Assembly: GCA_900545365.1 (NCBI GenBank)
Contig: UQYL01000045.1
Coordinates: 1 to 6,408 of the forward strand
Direction: 5' to 3'
Origin: an uncultured Dialister sp.
GTDB taxonomy: Bacteria > Bacillota > Negativicutes > Veillonellales > Dialisteraceae
Length of the DNA: 6,408 nt
Position 1 is the first letter of the stretch. Each line of letters begins with the position of its first letter. The notes under the pieces are model-generated. The model did not search any database and was not told where the DNA came from. It saw only the letters and a program-made list of their open reading frames with translations. Position numbers and translations under genes: made by a program. Below, piece after piece: positions 1-5,642 of this stretch.

Positions 1-24
1 GATTTTTCTAATGGCCGGTGTCAT
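1..24 (-). CDS. possible start of a minus-strand gene, YbaK-like (partial)
   Basis: Only eight codons lie in the window, reading MTPAIRKI from an ATG at position 24 and running off the left edge. An AAGGTGA ribosome binding site lies at 33-39 on the minus strand, eight bases before the ATG, which is good spacing. E. coli YbaK, a Cys-tRNA(Pro) deacylase, starts MTPAVKLL, so the fragment could be a relative. Eight residues are far too few to assign a family, and the likeness may be chance. The start codon and binding site are what can be seen; the family is a guess. The binding site lies inside an inverted repeat (34-42 with 64-72). Confidence 0.28.
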
Positions 25-33
25 CCAGCCGCT

Positions 34-72
34 CACCTTAGGAGCAGCCAATACGGTGCGCCGCCTAAGGTG
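34..72 (-). promoter_or_regulatory. inverted repeat that could hide a ribosome binding site
   Basis: CACCTTAGG at 34-42 is the exact reverse complement of CCTAAGGTG at 64-72, with 21 bases between them. On the minus strand the 34-42 arm contains most of the AAGGTGA ribosome binding site of the possible gene starting at 24, so folding would block its translation. The pairing is exact in sequence; the regulatory role is inference and depends on that gene being real. Confidence 0.35.
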
Positions 73-82
73 CGCCGCCTAA
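55..82. repeat. tandem 14-bp direct repeat, two copies
   Basis: GGTGCGCCGCCTAA occurs at 55-68 and again, without a gap or mismatch, at 69-82. The junction of the two copies creates the CCTAAGGTG that pairs with 34-42. Confidence 0.8.
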
Positions 83-107
83 AATTAAAAAGACGGCTCA
101 CACCGTC
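81..107 (-). terminator. probable Rho-independent terminator, minus strand
   Basis: Read on the minus strand, GACGG (107-103) pairs with CCGTC (96-92) around a six-base loop, followed at once by TTTTTAATTTT (91-81). A second GC-rich hairpin, six pairs at 112-117 with 125-130, lies just before it. The stem is short, but the T-tract is long. No secure minus-strand gene ends here, so it may close a small RNA or act as an attenuator in the leader of the possible gene starting at 24. Confidence 0.45.
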
Positions 108-216
108 CGCCCGGCCCCGACGCCGGGCCGTCCACTTTGCCTCTTATCTTTCCCATCCATTCCGGCAGTCGTAGAAACACCCTGCCCCGCAGGGGCATAT
201 ACTTATTTCCCTGCGG
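81..216 (-). ncRNA. possible structured leader RNA or small RNA, minus strand
   Basis: This stretch has no convincing gene. It can form several hairpins: 187-194 with 209-216 (eight perfect pairs), 164-168 with 182-186 (five pairs), 112-117 with 125-130 (six pairs), and 92-96 with 103-107 before a T-tract. A rival hairpin, 183-188 with 192-197 (six pairs, loop GCA), excludes the first two. On the minus strand a purine-rich stretch (about 131-163) separates the 5' hairpins from the terminator pair. Rival folds before a terminator and a start codon are the usual plan of an attenuator or riboswitch. I do not recognise a known riboswitch class, and no clear minus-strand promoter was found. The folds are seen; transcription and role are inferred. 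Confidence 0.25.
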
Positions 217-277
217 TACGCTTTTAGAATGAATGCACTCTTTTTAAAGGCTCGCAGTGAGGCTTTCAGTGCGTTTC

Positions 278-294
278 TGTAAAATCATTTTACA
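278..294. promoter_or_regulatory. 17-bp perfect palindrome, candidate operator
   Basis: TGTAAAATCATTTTACA is a perfect inverted repeat of eight-base arms around one central C. Its centre lies about 73 bases before the transcription start predicted from the -10 box at 347-352. That place suits an activator bound upstream of the polymerase. It is not a CcpA cre site (no central CG) and the arms are not CRP or FNR half-sites. The binding protein is unknown. Confidence 0.5.
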
Positions 295-343
295 AAAAAT
301 GTGATTATTTTTCCGTATATTTACCATAAAATGCATATACTTA

Positions 344-352
344 TGATATACT
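344..352 (+). promoter_or_regulatory. probable sigma-70 promoter of the transporter operon
   Basis: TATACT at 347-352 is a good -10 box, preceded by the TG of an extended -10 element at 344-345. No good -35 box lies 16-18 bases upstream; TTACCA at 321-326 is the best match, but at 20 bases. Such a promoter depends on its extended -10 box or on an activator, which fits the palindrome at 278-294. Transcription would begin near 359 and leave a leader of about 120 bases. Confidence 0.5.
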
Positions 353-463
353 GTAATTGAAATCATGTATTCTGCAGGAGCGGCTTTCCGGAGAGCGGGC
401 CGGCTGCGGGTGCATGCCGTTTTTGGTTTGTGAGGAATGGAAAAATGTTTTGTAAGAAGTTTG

Positions 464-472
464 AAAGGGGAG
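464..472 (+). promoter_or_regulatory. ribosome binding site that fixes the TTG start
   Basis: AAAGGGGAG lies six bases before the TTG at 479, which is near ideal. The earlier ATG at 437 has only a TGAGG ending one base before it, which is too close to work. Confidence 0.75.
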
Positions 473-478
473 AGTGAT

Positions 479-1777
479 TTGAAGAAGTTGAAATGGCTTT
501 TTGCGGTCCTTCTGTCTCTGTTCACGCTGGCTGCGGCAGGCTGCGGCGGCGGAAGCGACGCTCCGAAGGAAGCGCAGAAGGAGAACGGGAAGACCGTGGT
601 GACGTTCTGGCACGTGTATACGAAGAATTTCGGCGCGCCGGTCATCAAACAGATGGTGGATGATTTCAATGCGTCTCAGGACAAGATCATCGTGAAGGAT
701 GTGTACAATCCTGATATGTATCCGGGACTCATGAAGAATCTCCAGGCCGATGTGGCGTCCGGCAAGTCTCCGTCCATCGCCATGATCGGCTACAATTATC
801 TGGATTATTTCAATGAGAATTTCCAGTATGTGTCTCCTGCGGAGCTGGCGAAGAAGGACAAGGCCGCTCCGGACTATCTGGAAAAGACGTTCCTGCCGAA
901 CGTGCTCGGTCTGGCGAAGGCGGGAGATCAGCAGGTGGGCCTGCCTTTCTCCATCAGCGCTCCGCTGCTTTTCTATAATCCCGATCTCTTCGCGGCGGCC
1001 GGCCTTGACCCGGCGCAGGCTCCCGCGACCTGGCAGGACGTAAAGGACTACGCGAAGAAGATCCACGACGCGACCGGCGAATACGGTTTCTACATGCAGG
1101 AATATCAGGATAACTGGGCGACGCAGGGGCTCCTCACCTCCAACGGCGCGAAGATCCTCGATGAAAACGGAAAGGCTGCTTTCGCTTCCAGGGAATCGGA
1201 AGAAGCGTACCAGCTCTATGCCGATATGGTCCTGAAAGATCAGTCTGCTCTCCACATCGCGGCTGATGAAGGCATTGCTTCTTTCTACAGCGGCAAGGTG
1301 GGCATGCTCCTCGGCACGAGCGCCAAGATCGGCACGGTGACGCAGTCGTCCAAGTTCAATGTGATGGCGTGCCCGTTCCCGGCTTTCGGCGATAAGAGAG
1401 TGGAGATCCCCGCGGGAGGCAATTTCCTCGCCGTGACGGCGCAGTCCGAAGAGGAACAGATGGCGGCATGGGAATTCATTAAGTTCATCATGCAGCCGAA
1501 GTATCTCGCCGCATGGACGATCAATACAGGCTATCTCCCGCCGCGTCAGGACGTGGTGAATGAGCCGTCCGTACAGGAAGCGATCGAAAAGACGCCAGCT
1601 CTCAAGGTGGCGTTCGATGAGTTGCCGACGCTCTCTCCGTGGGCTTCTTTCCCCGGCGATGTGGGCGTGAAGGCGGAGAAGATGTTCGCCGACATGCGCG
1701 ACAAGATCCTCTCCGGCGCTGACCCGGCGGAAACGCTGAAGGCGACGCAGGATGATCTGAATAAGCTGCTGAAATAA
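479..1777 (+). CDS. ABC transporter substrate-binding lipoprotein, family 1 (UgpB-like)
   Basis: This is the extracytoplasmic receptor of the transporter encoded downstream: it would bind the substrate outside the membrane and deliver it to the permease pair. The 432-residue product starts with a lipoprotein signal peptide: K2-K3 and K5, a hydrophobic core at about 6-18, and a lipobox AAGC with the lipidated cysteine at 22. A Gly/Ser linker and then a solute-binding protein family 1 domain follow. UgpB-like stretches include VTFWHVYTKNFG near the mature N-terminus, LPFSISAPLLFYNPDLF in the middle and NTGYLPPRQ near the C-terminus; E. coli UgpB (438 residues) is close in length. The TTG at 479 is chosen because of the binding site at 464-472; starting at the ATG 437 would add 14 residues before the signal peptide. 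The substrate is not proven: glycerol-3-phosphate, a glycerophosphodiester or a sugar are all possible. Confidence 0.9.
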   Translation: MKKLKWLFAVLLSLFTLAAAGCGGGSDAPKEAQKENGKTVVTFWHVYTKNFGAPVIKQMVDDFNASQDKIIVKDVYNPDMYPGLMKNLQADVASGKSPSIAMIGYNYLDYFNENFQYVSPAELAKKDKAAPDYLEKTFLPNVLGLAKAGDQQVGLPFSISAPLLFYNPDLFAAAGLDPAQAPATWQDVKDYAKKIHDATGEYGFYMQEYQDNWATQGLLTSNGAKILDENGKAAFASRESEEAYQLYADMVLKDQSALHIAADEGIASFYSGKVGMLLGTSAKIGTVTQSSKFNVMACPFPAFGDKRVEIPAGGNFLAVTAQSEEEQMAAWEFIKFIMQPKYLAAWTINTGYLPPRQDVVNEPSVQEAIEKTPALKVAFDELPTLSPWASFPGDVGVKAEKMFADMRDKILSGADPAETLKATQDDLNKLLK

Positions 1778-1794
1778 GGGGGATCGTAATGGGA

Positions 1795-1829
1795 GGGACC
1801 GTGCTGTATCCGGTCCCTTTTCCTTTTTT
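1795..1829 (+). terminator. intercistronic hairpin with T-tract (leaky terminator or mRNA-stabilising stem)
   Basis: GGGACCG (1795-1801) pairs perfectly with CGGTCCC (1811-1817) around a nine-base loop, followed by TTTTCCTTTTTT (1818-1829). It stands between the binding-protein gene and the first permease gene, just before the latter's ribosome binding site. Stems in this position commonly raise the amount of binding protein relative to permeases, by partial termination or by protecting the upstream mRNA. There is no promoter-like sequence after it, so permease expression must rely on read-through. Confidence 0.65.
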
Positions 1830-1830
1830 C

Positions 1831-1836
1831 AGGAGG
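1831..1836 (+). promoter_or_regulatory. ribosome binding site that fixes the permease start
   Basis: AGGAGG lies six bases before the ATG at 1843 (three before the ATG at 1840). It rules out the earlier in-frame ATG at 1789, which would place the 1795-1829 hairpin inside the coding region. Confidence 0.75.
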
Positions 1837-1842
1837 TATATG

Positions 1843-2751
1843 ATGAATCCTTCCGGTGAACAGAGCGCCTGGCGGAAGCGGGAGAGGCGGCTGGCCTTTT
1901 TCTTCGTCCTCCCGTCGCTGGCGGTATTTATCCTCTTCATGTTCTACCCGCTGCTGTATACGCTGTATCTGAGCTTTTTCCGGTGGAACATGGTGTCGCC
2001 GAAGATGAAATTTGTCTCGGTCGATAATTATGTGAATCTTCTGACAGACCCCGTGACGGTGACGATCGCGGAGAATACGCTGCTGTATATCGTCATTCTC
2101 GTGCTTTTCAATTTCCTGCTGCCCTATGTGCTGGCTTTCGTGAATACTTTCCTCATGAAAAAGGGGAAGTATGTGTATAAGACGCTGCTCTTCTCGTCGT
2201 CGCTCATCGCGCTCGTCGTGGGAGCGATCCTCTTCCAGTGGATCTTCAATCCCGTATCCGGACCGATAGGGGCGCTGGCGGACATGATAGGCGTGACGCT
2301 TCCCGCGTGGTCGAAGACGCCGGGCCTCGTCATCCTCGTCATCAGCCTTGTGGCGGTGTACAAGGCCTTCGGGTACAATTTCCTCATCCTCCTGTCTGGC
2401 ATGAACAGCGTGCCGGAGGAGCTCATCGAGGCGGCGCGTCTGGAAAAGGCGCCCAATTCCAATATTTTCACGAAGATCGTGGTGCCGCTCACATCGTCTT
2501 CTGCGGTGTACATCCTCATCATGACCATCGTGCAGGGGCTCCAGTATGTCTTCACGCCCATCAAGGTGCTCACGCAGGGCGGCCCGAATGACGCGAGCTC
2601 GAATATCATTTACCAGGGCTACGACTATGCCTTCACGTTCTATGAGACCGGCATGTCGGCGGCGCTCGCCATCATTACGATGCTGATCTTCCTCGTGCTG
2701 CTGTACCTGGAATTCCGCTATGTGGAGAAGGGAGTCTACTATGAAAATTGA
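1843..2751 (+). CDS. ABC transporter permease, MalF/UgpA type
   Basis: This is one half of the membrane channel of the carbohydrate-type (CUT1) importer. The 302-residue product has about six hydrophobic segments, near residues 17-39, 78-100, 113-135, 162-184, 218-240 and 271-293, after a short basic cytoplasmic N-terminus (RKRERR at 11-16). The coupling loop that touches the ATPase reads EAARLEKA at 196-203 and ends in VVPL at 213-216. The usual pattern is EAAxxDGA; here glutamate replaces Asp and lysine (K202) replaces the conserved Gly. Its length is that of UgpA-type permeases (about 295 residues) rather than the longer MalF. The start at 1843 is set by AGGAGG at 1831-1836; the ATG at 1840 is a less likely alternative. 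The end overlaps the next permease gene by 11 bases, which suggests translational coupling. Confidence 0.92.
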   Translation: MNPSGEQSAWRKRERRLAFFFVLPSLAVFILFMFYPLLYTLYLSFFRWNMVSPKMKFVSVDNYVNLLTDPVTVTIAENTLLYIVILVLFNFLLPYVLAFVNTFLMKKGKYVYKTLLFSSSLIALVVGAILFQWIFNPVSGPIGALADMIGVTLPAWSKTPGLVILVISLVAVYKAFGYNFLILLSGMNSVPEELIEAARLEKAPNSNIFTKIVVPLTSSSAVYILIMTIVQGLQYVFTPIKVLTQGGPNDASSNIIYQGYDYAFTFYETGMSAALAIITMLIFLVLLYLEFRYVEKGVYYEN

Positions 2752-3562
2752 TTCGTCCGAGATCAAGTGGCACCTCCTCTTCATCATCCTGGTGCTGCTC
2801 CTGGTGTATCCGCTCCTTTTCTCGCTCTCCACGTCTTTCAAGACCATGAGCGAGGCTTTCCAGTCGTCGTCGCTCATCCCCATGGAGCCGACCTTCTCCG
2901 CTTATGAGCGGGTCTTCACGACCATCAATTTCGTGCAGATCCTGTCGAATACGTTCATCATCGCGGCGATCGTGACGCTCTTCAAGCTGGCGACGAGCAT
3001 TTTCGCGGCGTATGCCTTCGTGTTCTTCCATTTCAAAGGGAAGAATGTCCTCTATTTCCTGCTCATCAGCACGATCTTCATTCCCTTCACGGTGACGATG
3101 ATCCCGAACTACATCACCCTCTCGAAAGTGGGCTTCGTGGACAGCATCTACGGCGTGGCGCTGCCCCAGCTGGCGGACGCGACGGGTATTTTCCTCCTCC
3201 GCCAGTACATGAAGGGCATCCCCATGTCGCTCATGGAAGTGGCGGAGCTGGAGCGGGCGTCTCATCTCACGCGGCTCCGCACCATCGTGGTGCCGCTCAT
3301 CCGCCCGGCGATCCTCTCCATCGGCATCATTTTCTTCATCAATTCGTGGAATGAATATGTGTGGCCCGCCATCATGATCAAGAGCGAAGTGAATTACACG
3401 CTGTCGCTGGCGCTCCAGATGTTCGTCAGCTCCGAAGGCGGCACGGACGTGCCCGTGGCCATGGCGGTGGCGACGCTCACCATGCTCCTGCCCCTCGGCC
3501 TCTACGCGGTCTGCCAGAAATTCATTATCGGTACGTTCGCCCAGTCGGGCATCAAAGGATGA
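2741..3562 (+). CDS. ABC transporter permease, MalG/UgpE type
   Basis: This is the second half of the membrane channel and pairs with the preceding permease. The 273-residue product has about six hydrophobic segments, the first at about 11-30, and the close FAQSGIKG, which resembles the usual GAVKG tail of this family. Its coupling loop is EVAELERA at 166-173, ending in VVPL at 183-186. Compared with the usual EAAxxDGA, the second Ala is Val and the conserved Gly is Arg (R172), so both permeases of this transporter carry a basic residue at that place. AAGGGAG at 2728-2734 lies six bases before the ATG at 2741 and favours it over the in-frame ATG at 2720. The gene overlaps the previous one by 11 bases and ends four bases before the ATPase gene. 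Confidence 0.92.
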   Translation: MKIDSSEIKWHLLFIILVLLLVYPLLFSLSTSFKTMSEAFQSSSLIPMEPTFSAYERVFTTINFVQILSNTFIIAAIVTLFKLATSIFAAYAFVFFHFKGKNVLYFLLISTIFIPFTVTMIPNYITLSKVGFVDSIYGVALPQLADATGIFLLRQYMKGIPMSLMEVAELERASHLTRLRTIVVPLIRPAILSIGIIFFINSWNEYVWPAIMIKSEVNYTLSLALQMFVSSEGGTDVPVAMAVATLTMLLPLGLYAVCQKFIIGTFAQSGIKG

Positions 3563-3566
3563 GAAT

Positions 3567-4658
3567 ATGTACAGCATAGAATTTAAAAACGTAGTGAAAA
3601 AATTCGGAAAGACAGAAGTCATCAGAGGGCTCAATCTTTCCATCAGAAAAGGGGAGCGCCTGATCCTCCTCGGCTCTTCGGGGTGCGGGAAATCGACGAT
3701 CCTCCGCATGATCAGCGGCCTTGAGACGATCACGTCGGGCGAGCTCTATCTGAACGGGAAGCTCGCCAATGACATGGATCCCGGCGACCGGGACATCGGC
3801 ATGGTCTTCCAGAATTACGCCCTCTTCCCGCACATGACCGTGGAGAAGAATATCGCCTACGGCCTGCGCATTCACCGCGTGGCGGAAGACGAGATCAGGA
3901 AACGTGTGGCGAAAGCCGTGGAGATCCTCAATCTGACAGGACTCGAGGGACGCCTTCCGCGGGAGCTCTCCGGCGGGCAGCGGCAGCGCGTGGCCCTCGC
4001 CCGGGCCCTCGTGAAGCAGGCGGATTTCTTCCTTCTCGATGAGCCGCTGTCCAATCTGGACGCCCAGCTCCGCGGAAAGGCAAGAAAAGAGCTGGTCCGT
4101 ATCCATGAAATGTACGGACAGACCATGATCTACGTCACCCACGACCAGATCGAGGCGATGACCGTGGGCCAGCGCATCGCCGTCATCAATGAAGGACGCA
4201 TCCAGATGCTCGACACGCCCCATGAAGTGTACCGCCGTCCGGCGAATCTCTTCGTGGCGAAATTCATCGGCTCGCCGTCCATGAACATCTTTGACGGACA
4301 GATCGCCGCGGGCGCGATGCGCTTCAACGATCACGCCGTGCCCCTCACGCCGGCGTGGGCGGAAAAAGCGGGCGCTTCCGGAGCGGAGCGGCTCCTCGCG
4401 GGATTCCGCCCCGAAGACATCGTTCTCACGGCGGAGCCGGAAGAAGGGGCCGTGCCGGTGACCGTCCAGTATCATGAAGACTACGGCAGCCGCGTGGGCT
4501 ACTACTTCACCGTGAACGGCGAAGAGATCATCGCCATCATGCGGGACGACGTGCTTCACGGGCAGACCGAGGCGTACTGGAAGCCCGACCCGAAAGCGCT
4601 CCACCTCTTCGACGCGGCGACGGAAGCCAATATCGGCTACCCGGAGGCGCTGGCATGA
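3567..4658 (+). CDS. ABC transporter ATPase, MalK/UgpC group
   Basis: This cytoplasmic ATPase would bind as a dimer to the coupling loops of the two permeases and power import by ATP hydrolysis. The 363-residue product has all the key motifs: Walker A GSSGCGKST at 36-44, the Q-loop glutamine at 82 (VFQNYALFPHMT), the signature LSGGQRQR at 134-141, Walker B FFLLDEP at 154-160 with catalytic E159, the D-loop SNLD at 162-165 and the switch histidine H192. From about residue 235 a C-terminal regulatory domain of the TOBE type follows, with GFRPEDI at 279-285, as in MalK and UgpC. An AAAGGA binding site at 3554-3559 lies seven bases before the ATG. Four bases separate it from the permease gene, and its stop overlaps the next start as ATGA. 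Motifs are intact, so the enzyme should be active. MalK or UgpC identity cannot be separated by sequence alone. Confidence 0.95.
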   Translation: MYSIEFKNVVKKFGKTEVIRGLNLSIRKGERLILLGSSGCGKSTILRMISGLETITSGELYLNGKLANDMDPGDRDIGMVFQNYALFPHMTVEKNIAYGLRIHRVAEDEIRKRVAKAVEILNLTGLEGRLPRELSGGQRQRVALARALVKQADFFLLDEPLSNLDAQLRGKARKELVRIHEMYGQTMIYVTHDQIEAMTVGQRIAVINEGRIQMLDTPHEVYRRPANLFVAKFIGSPSMNIFDGQIAAGAMRFNDHAVPLTPAWAEKAGASGAERLLAGFRPEDIVLTAEPEEGAVPVTVQYHEDYGSRVGYYFTVNGEEIIAIMRDDVLHGQTEAYWKPDPKALHLFDAATEANIGYPEALA

Positions 4659-5461
4659 AATATTTCGTAAGCGACCTCATCGTGGGGATGGGGGGCATCC
4701 GGGATTTCGGCGAATGGGTCTCCTCTGTGGGGCGGCCCGATTTCGGCGCGGAATTTTCCGCCTTCACCCACAGTGAAAGCTACTGGAAAGAACTGGCGGA
4801 GACCGTCGTGCCCGCGTGCACCGCGCCCATGACCTTCCACGGCCCGTACGTGCGGATCGAAGCGACCGCTCCTCTGGATTCGCCGGAGCACGCCTTCCTC
4901 ATGGCGAGCTACGAAAAAGTCATGGATCTCGCCGCGGCATACGGCGCGCGGCACATCGTCTTTCACTATTCCCAGCTCCACTTCCCGCGGGAAGCCCTCC
5001 CGGAAGCGCAGAAAAACGCCATGGCCGTCATGGAAGCGCTCACCGCCATGGCGCGGGAGAAGGGCGTGCATCTTGTCATCGAAAACCTCTGCCGCCATCC
5101 GAAAGAAGGGGAGCATCTCTTTACCAATGAAGAATACTTCGCCCTTTTCGAAAAAATGCCGCTCGCCGAATCGCTCATCGACATCGGCCACGCCAATGTG
5201 AACGGCCTGGACATTGAAAAATTCCTTGCCCTCTACGGCAGCCGCGTGCGGGGATTCCACGTGCACAACAACGACGGCGTCTCCGACCAGCACCGGGACT
5301 ACCACAACGGCACGGCGGATATCCGCTCCATCATGCGGTGGACCGGGAAATACACAAATGACGCGGATATCGTCATCGAATACGAACCGCATGAACACCT
5401 CACTCACGCGGAGCTCCTCGAAGAGATCGACGAGCTCAAAAGCTGGGCGGAAGGAAAATGA
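4655..5461 (+). CDS. metal-dependent TIM-barrel enzyme, sugar phosphate isomerase/epimerase-like (AP endonuclease 2 superfamily)
   Basis: This 268-residue cytoplasmic protein belongs to the xylose-isomerase-like TIM-barrel superfamily (PF01261), which holds sugar isomerases, epimerases and endonuclease IV. Candidate metal ligands appear in the endonuclease IV order: H62 (FHGPY), H104 (VFHYS), E143 (VIENL), D176 and H179 (IDIGHAN), H204 (HVHNNDG), D211 and H213 (SDQH), and E242 (VIEYEP). The HxNNDGxSDQH block is also typical of sugar phosphate isomerase-like members. A full nine-ligand set would allow a three-metal site, as in phosphodiester-cleaving members, but many annotated isomerases share most of these residues. 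The gene is coupled to the ATPase by an ATGA overlap, with GGAGG at 4643-4647, so it probably acts on the imported substrate. It stands where E. coli has ugpQ. The fold is near certain; the reaction is unknown. Confidence 0.85.
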   Translation: MKYFVSDLIVGMGGIRDFGEWVSSVGRPDFGAEFSAFTHSESYWKELAETVVPACTAPMTFHGPYVRIEATAPLDSPEHAFLMASYEKVMDLAAAYGARHIVFHYSQLHFPREALPEAQKNAMAVMEALTAMAREKGVHLVIENLCRHPKEGEHLFTNEEYFALFEKMPLAESLIDIGHANVNGLDIEKFLALYGSRVRGFHVHNNDGVSDQHRDYHNGTADIRSIMRWTGKYTNDADIVIEYEPHEHLTHAELLEEIDELKSWAEGK

Positions 5462-5466
5462 AAAAG

Positions 5467-5497
5467 AAGCGTCTCCCCTGAAAAGGAGGCGCTTTTC
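5467..5497 (+). terminator. Rho-independent terminator of the transporter operon
   Basis: AAGCGTCTCC (5467-5476) pairs with GGAGGCGCTT (5485-5494), ten pairs with one G-U, around an eight-base loop, and runs into TTTT (5493-5496). It starts six bases after the stop of the TIM-barrel gene. The A-rich left flank (5461-5468) would give a U-rich tail on the other strand too, so it may work in both directions. Confidence 0.85.
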
Positions 5498-5510
5498 GCA
5501 TGCAAAAACC

Positions 5511-5555
5511 GGCCCTGCTTTCCGGGAGCGCTGCGCTCTCTGCGGGCACTGGGCC
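5511..5555. repeat. imperfect 45-base hairpin-forming element
   Basis: GGCCC (5511-5515) pairs with GGGCC (5551-5555), TGC (5516-5518) with GCA (5546-5548), and an inner GGGAGCG (5524-5530) with CGCTCTC (5534-5540, one G-U) around a three-base loop. No T-tract follows, so it is not a typical terminator. It may be a dispersed intergenic repeat, or a second stem protecting the operon's mRNA end. Confidence 0.45.
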
Positions 5556-5607
5556 TATCAATGGAAATAAGAAGAGAAGAAATATTATTTAATTTTTCTT
5601 TACTTTG

Positions 5608-5616
5608 TGATATAGT
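5608..5616 (+). promoter_or_regulatory. probable extended -10 promoter of the toxin-antitoxin module
   Basis: TGATATAGT holds a -10 box TATAGT (5611-5616) with the TG of an extended -10 (5608-5609). TTTAAT at 5588-5593 is a weak -35 box at 17 bases. The AT-rich 11-bp palindrome AAATATTATTT (5580-5590) overlaps the -35 region and could be an operator for the antitoxin, which in such modules usually represses its own promoter. The operator role is inference. Confidence 0.6.
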
Positions 5617-5627
5617 GGAAATGAATT

Positions 5628-5634
5628 AGGGAGG
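5628..5634 (+). promoter_or_regulatory. ribosome binding site that fixes the antitoxin start
   Basis: AGGGAGG lies eight bases before the ATG at 5643. An in-frame GTG at 5634 overlaps this site and so cannot be the start. Confidence 0.75.
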
Positions 5635-5642
5635 TGGACACA

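Noticed and set aside
1..174. Plus-strand frame open from the left edge to a TAG at 172-174
   Set aside because: The product would be arginine-rich and low in complexity, it runs through the tandem repeat and hairpins, and no family is recognisable.
85..198. A 37-codon minus-strand frame from the ATG at 198 to a TAA at 85-87
   Set aside because: The stop falls inside the T-tract of the terminator, the ribosome binding site is poor (AGGG ten bases away), and the composition is Gly/Arg/Pro-rich as expected of GC-rich hairpin DNA. A leader peptide is not excluded.
164..216. A purine-type riboswitch, suggested by TTTCTAC on the minus strand
   Set aside because: TTTCTAC is present, but the second conserved loop and the closing stem of the purine aptamer cannot be found around it.
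278..294. CcpA cre site
   Set aside because: The palindrome lacks the central CG of cre sites and is longer than the consensus.
437..478. Upstream ATG at 437 as the start of the binding protein
   Set aside because: Its only binding site ends one base before the ATG, and the start would put 14 polar and basic residues before the signal peptide. The TTG at 479 has an ideal site.
341..1255. Long minus-strand frame opposite the binding-protein gene (304 codons)
   Set aside because: It is a shadow of the plus-strand gene: rich in Arg, His and Ile/Leu from complementary codons, with no family motif. The same holds for the long minus-strand frames at 1546-2883, 2675-3733, 3552-4604 and 4637-5407.
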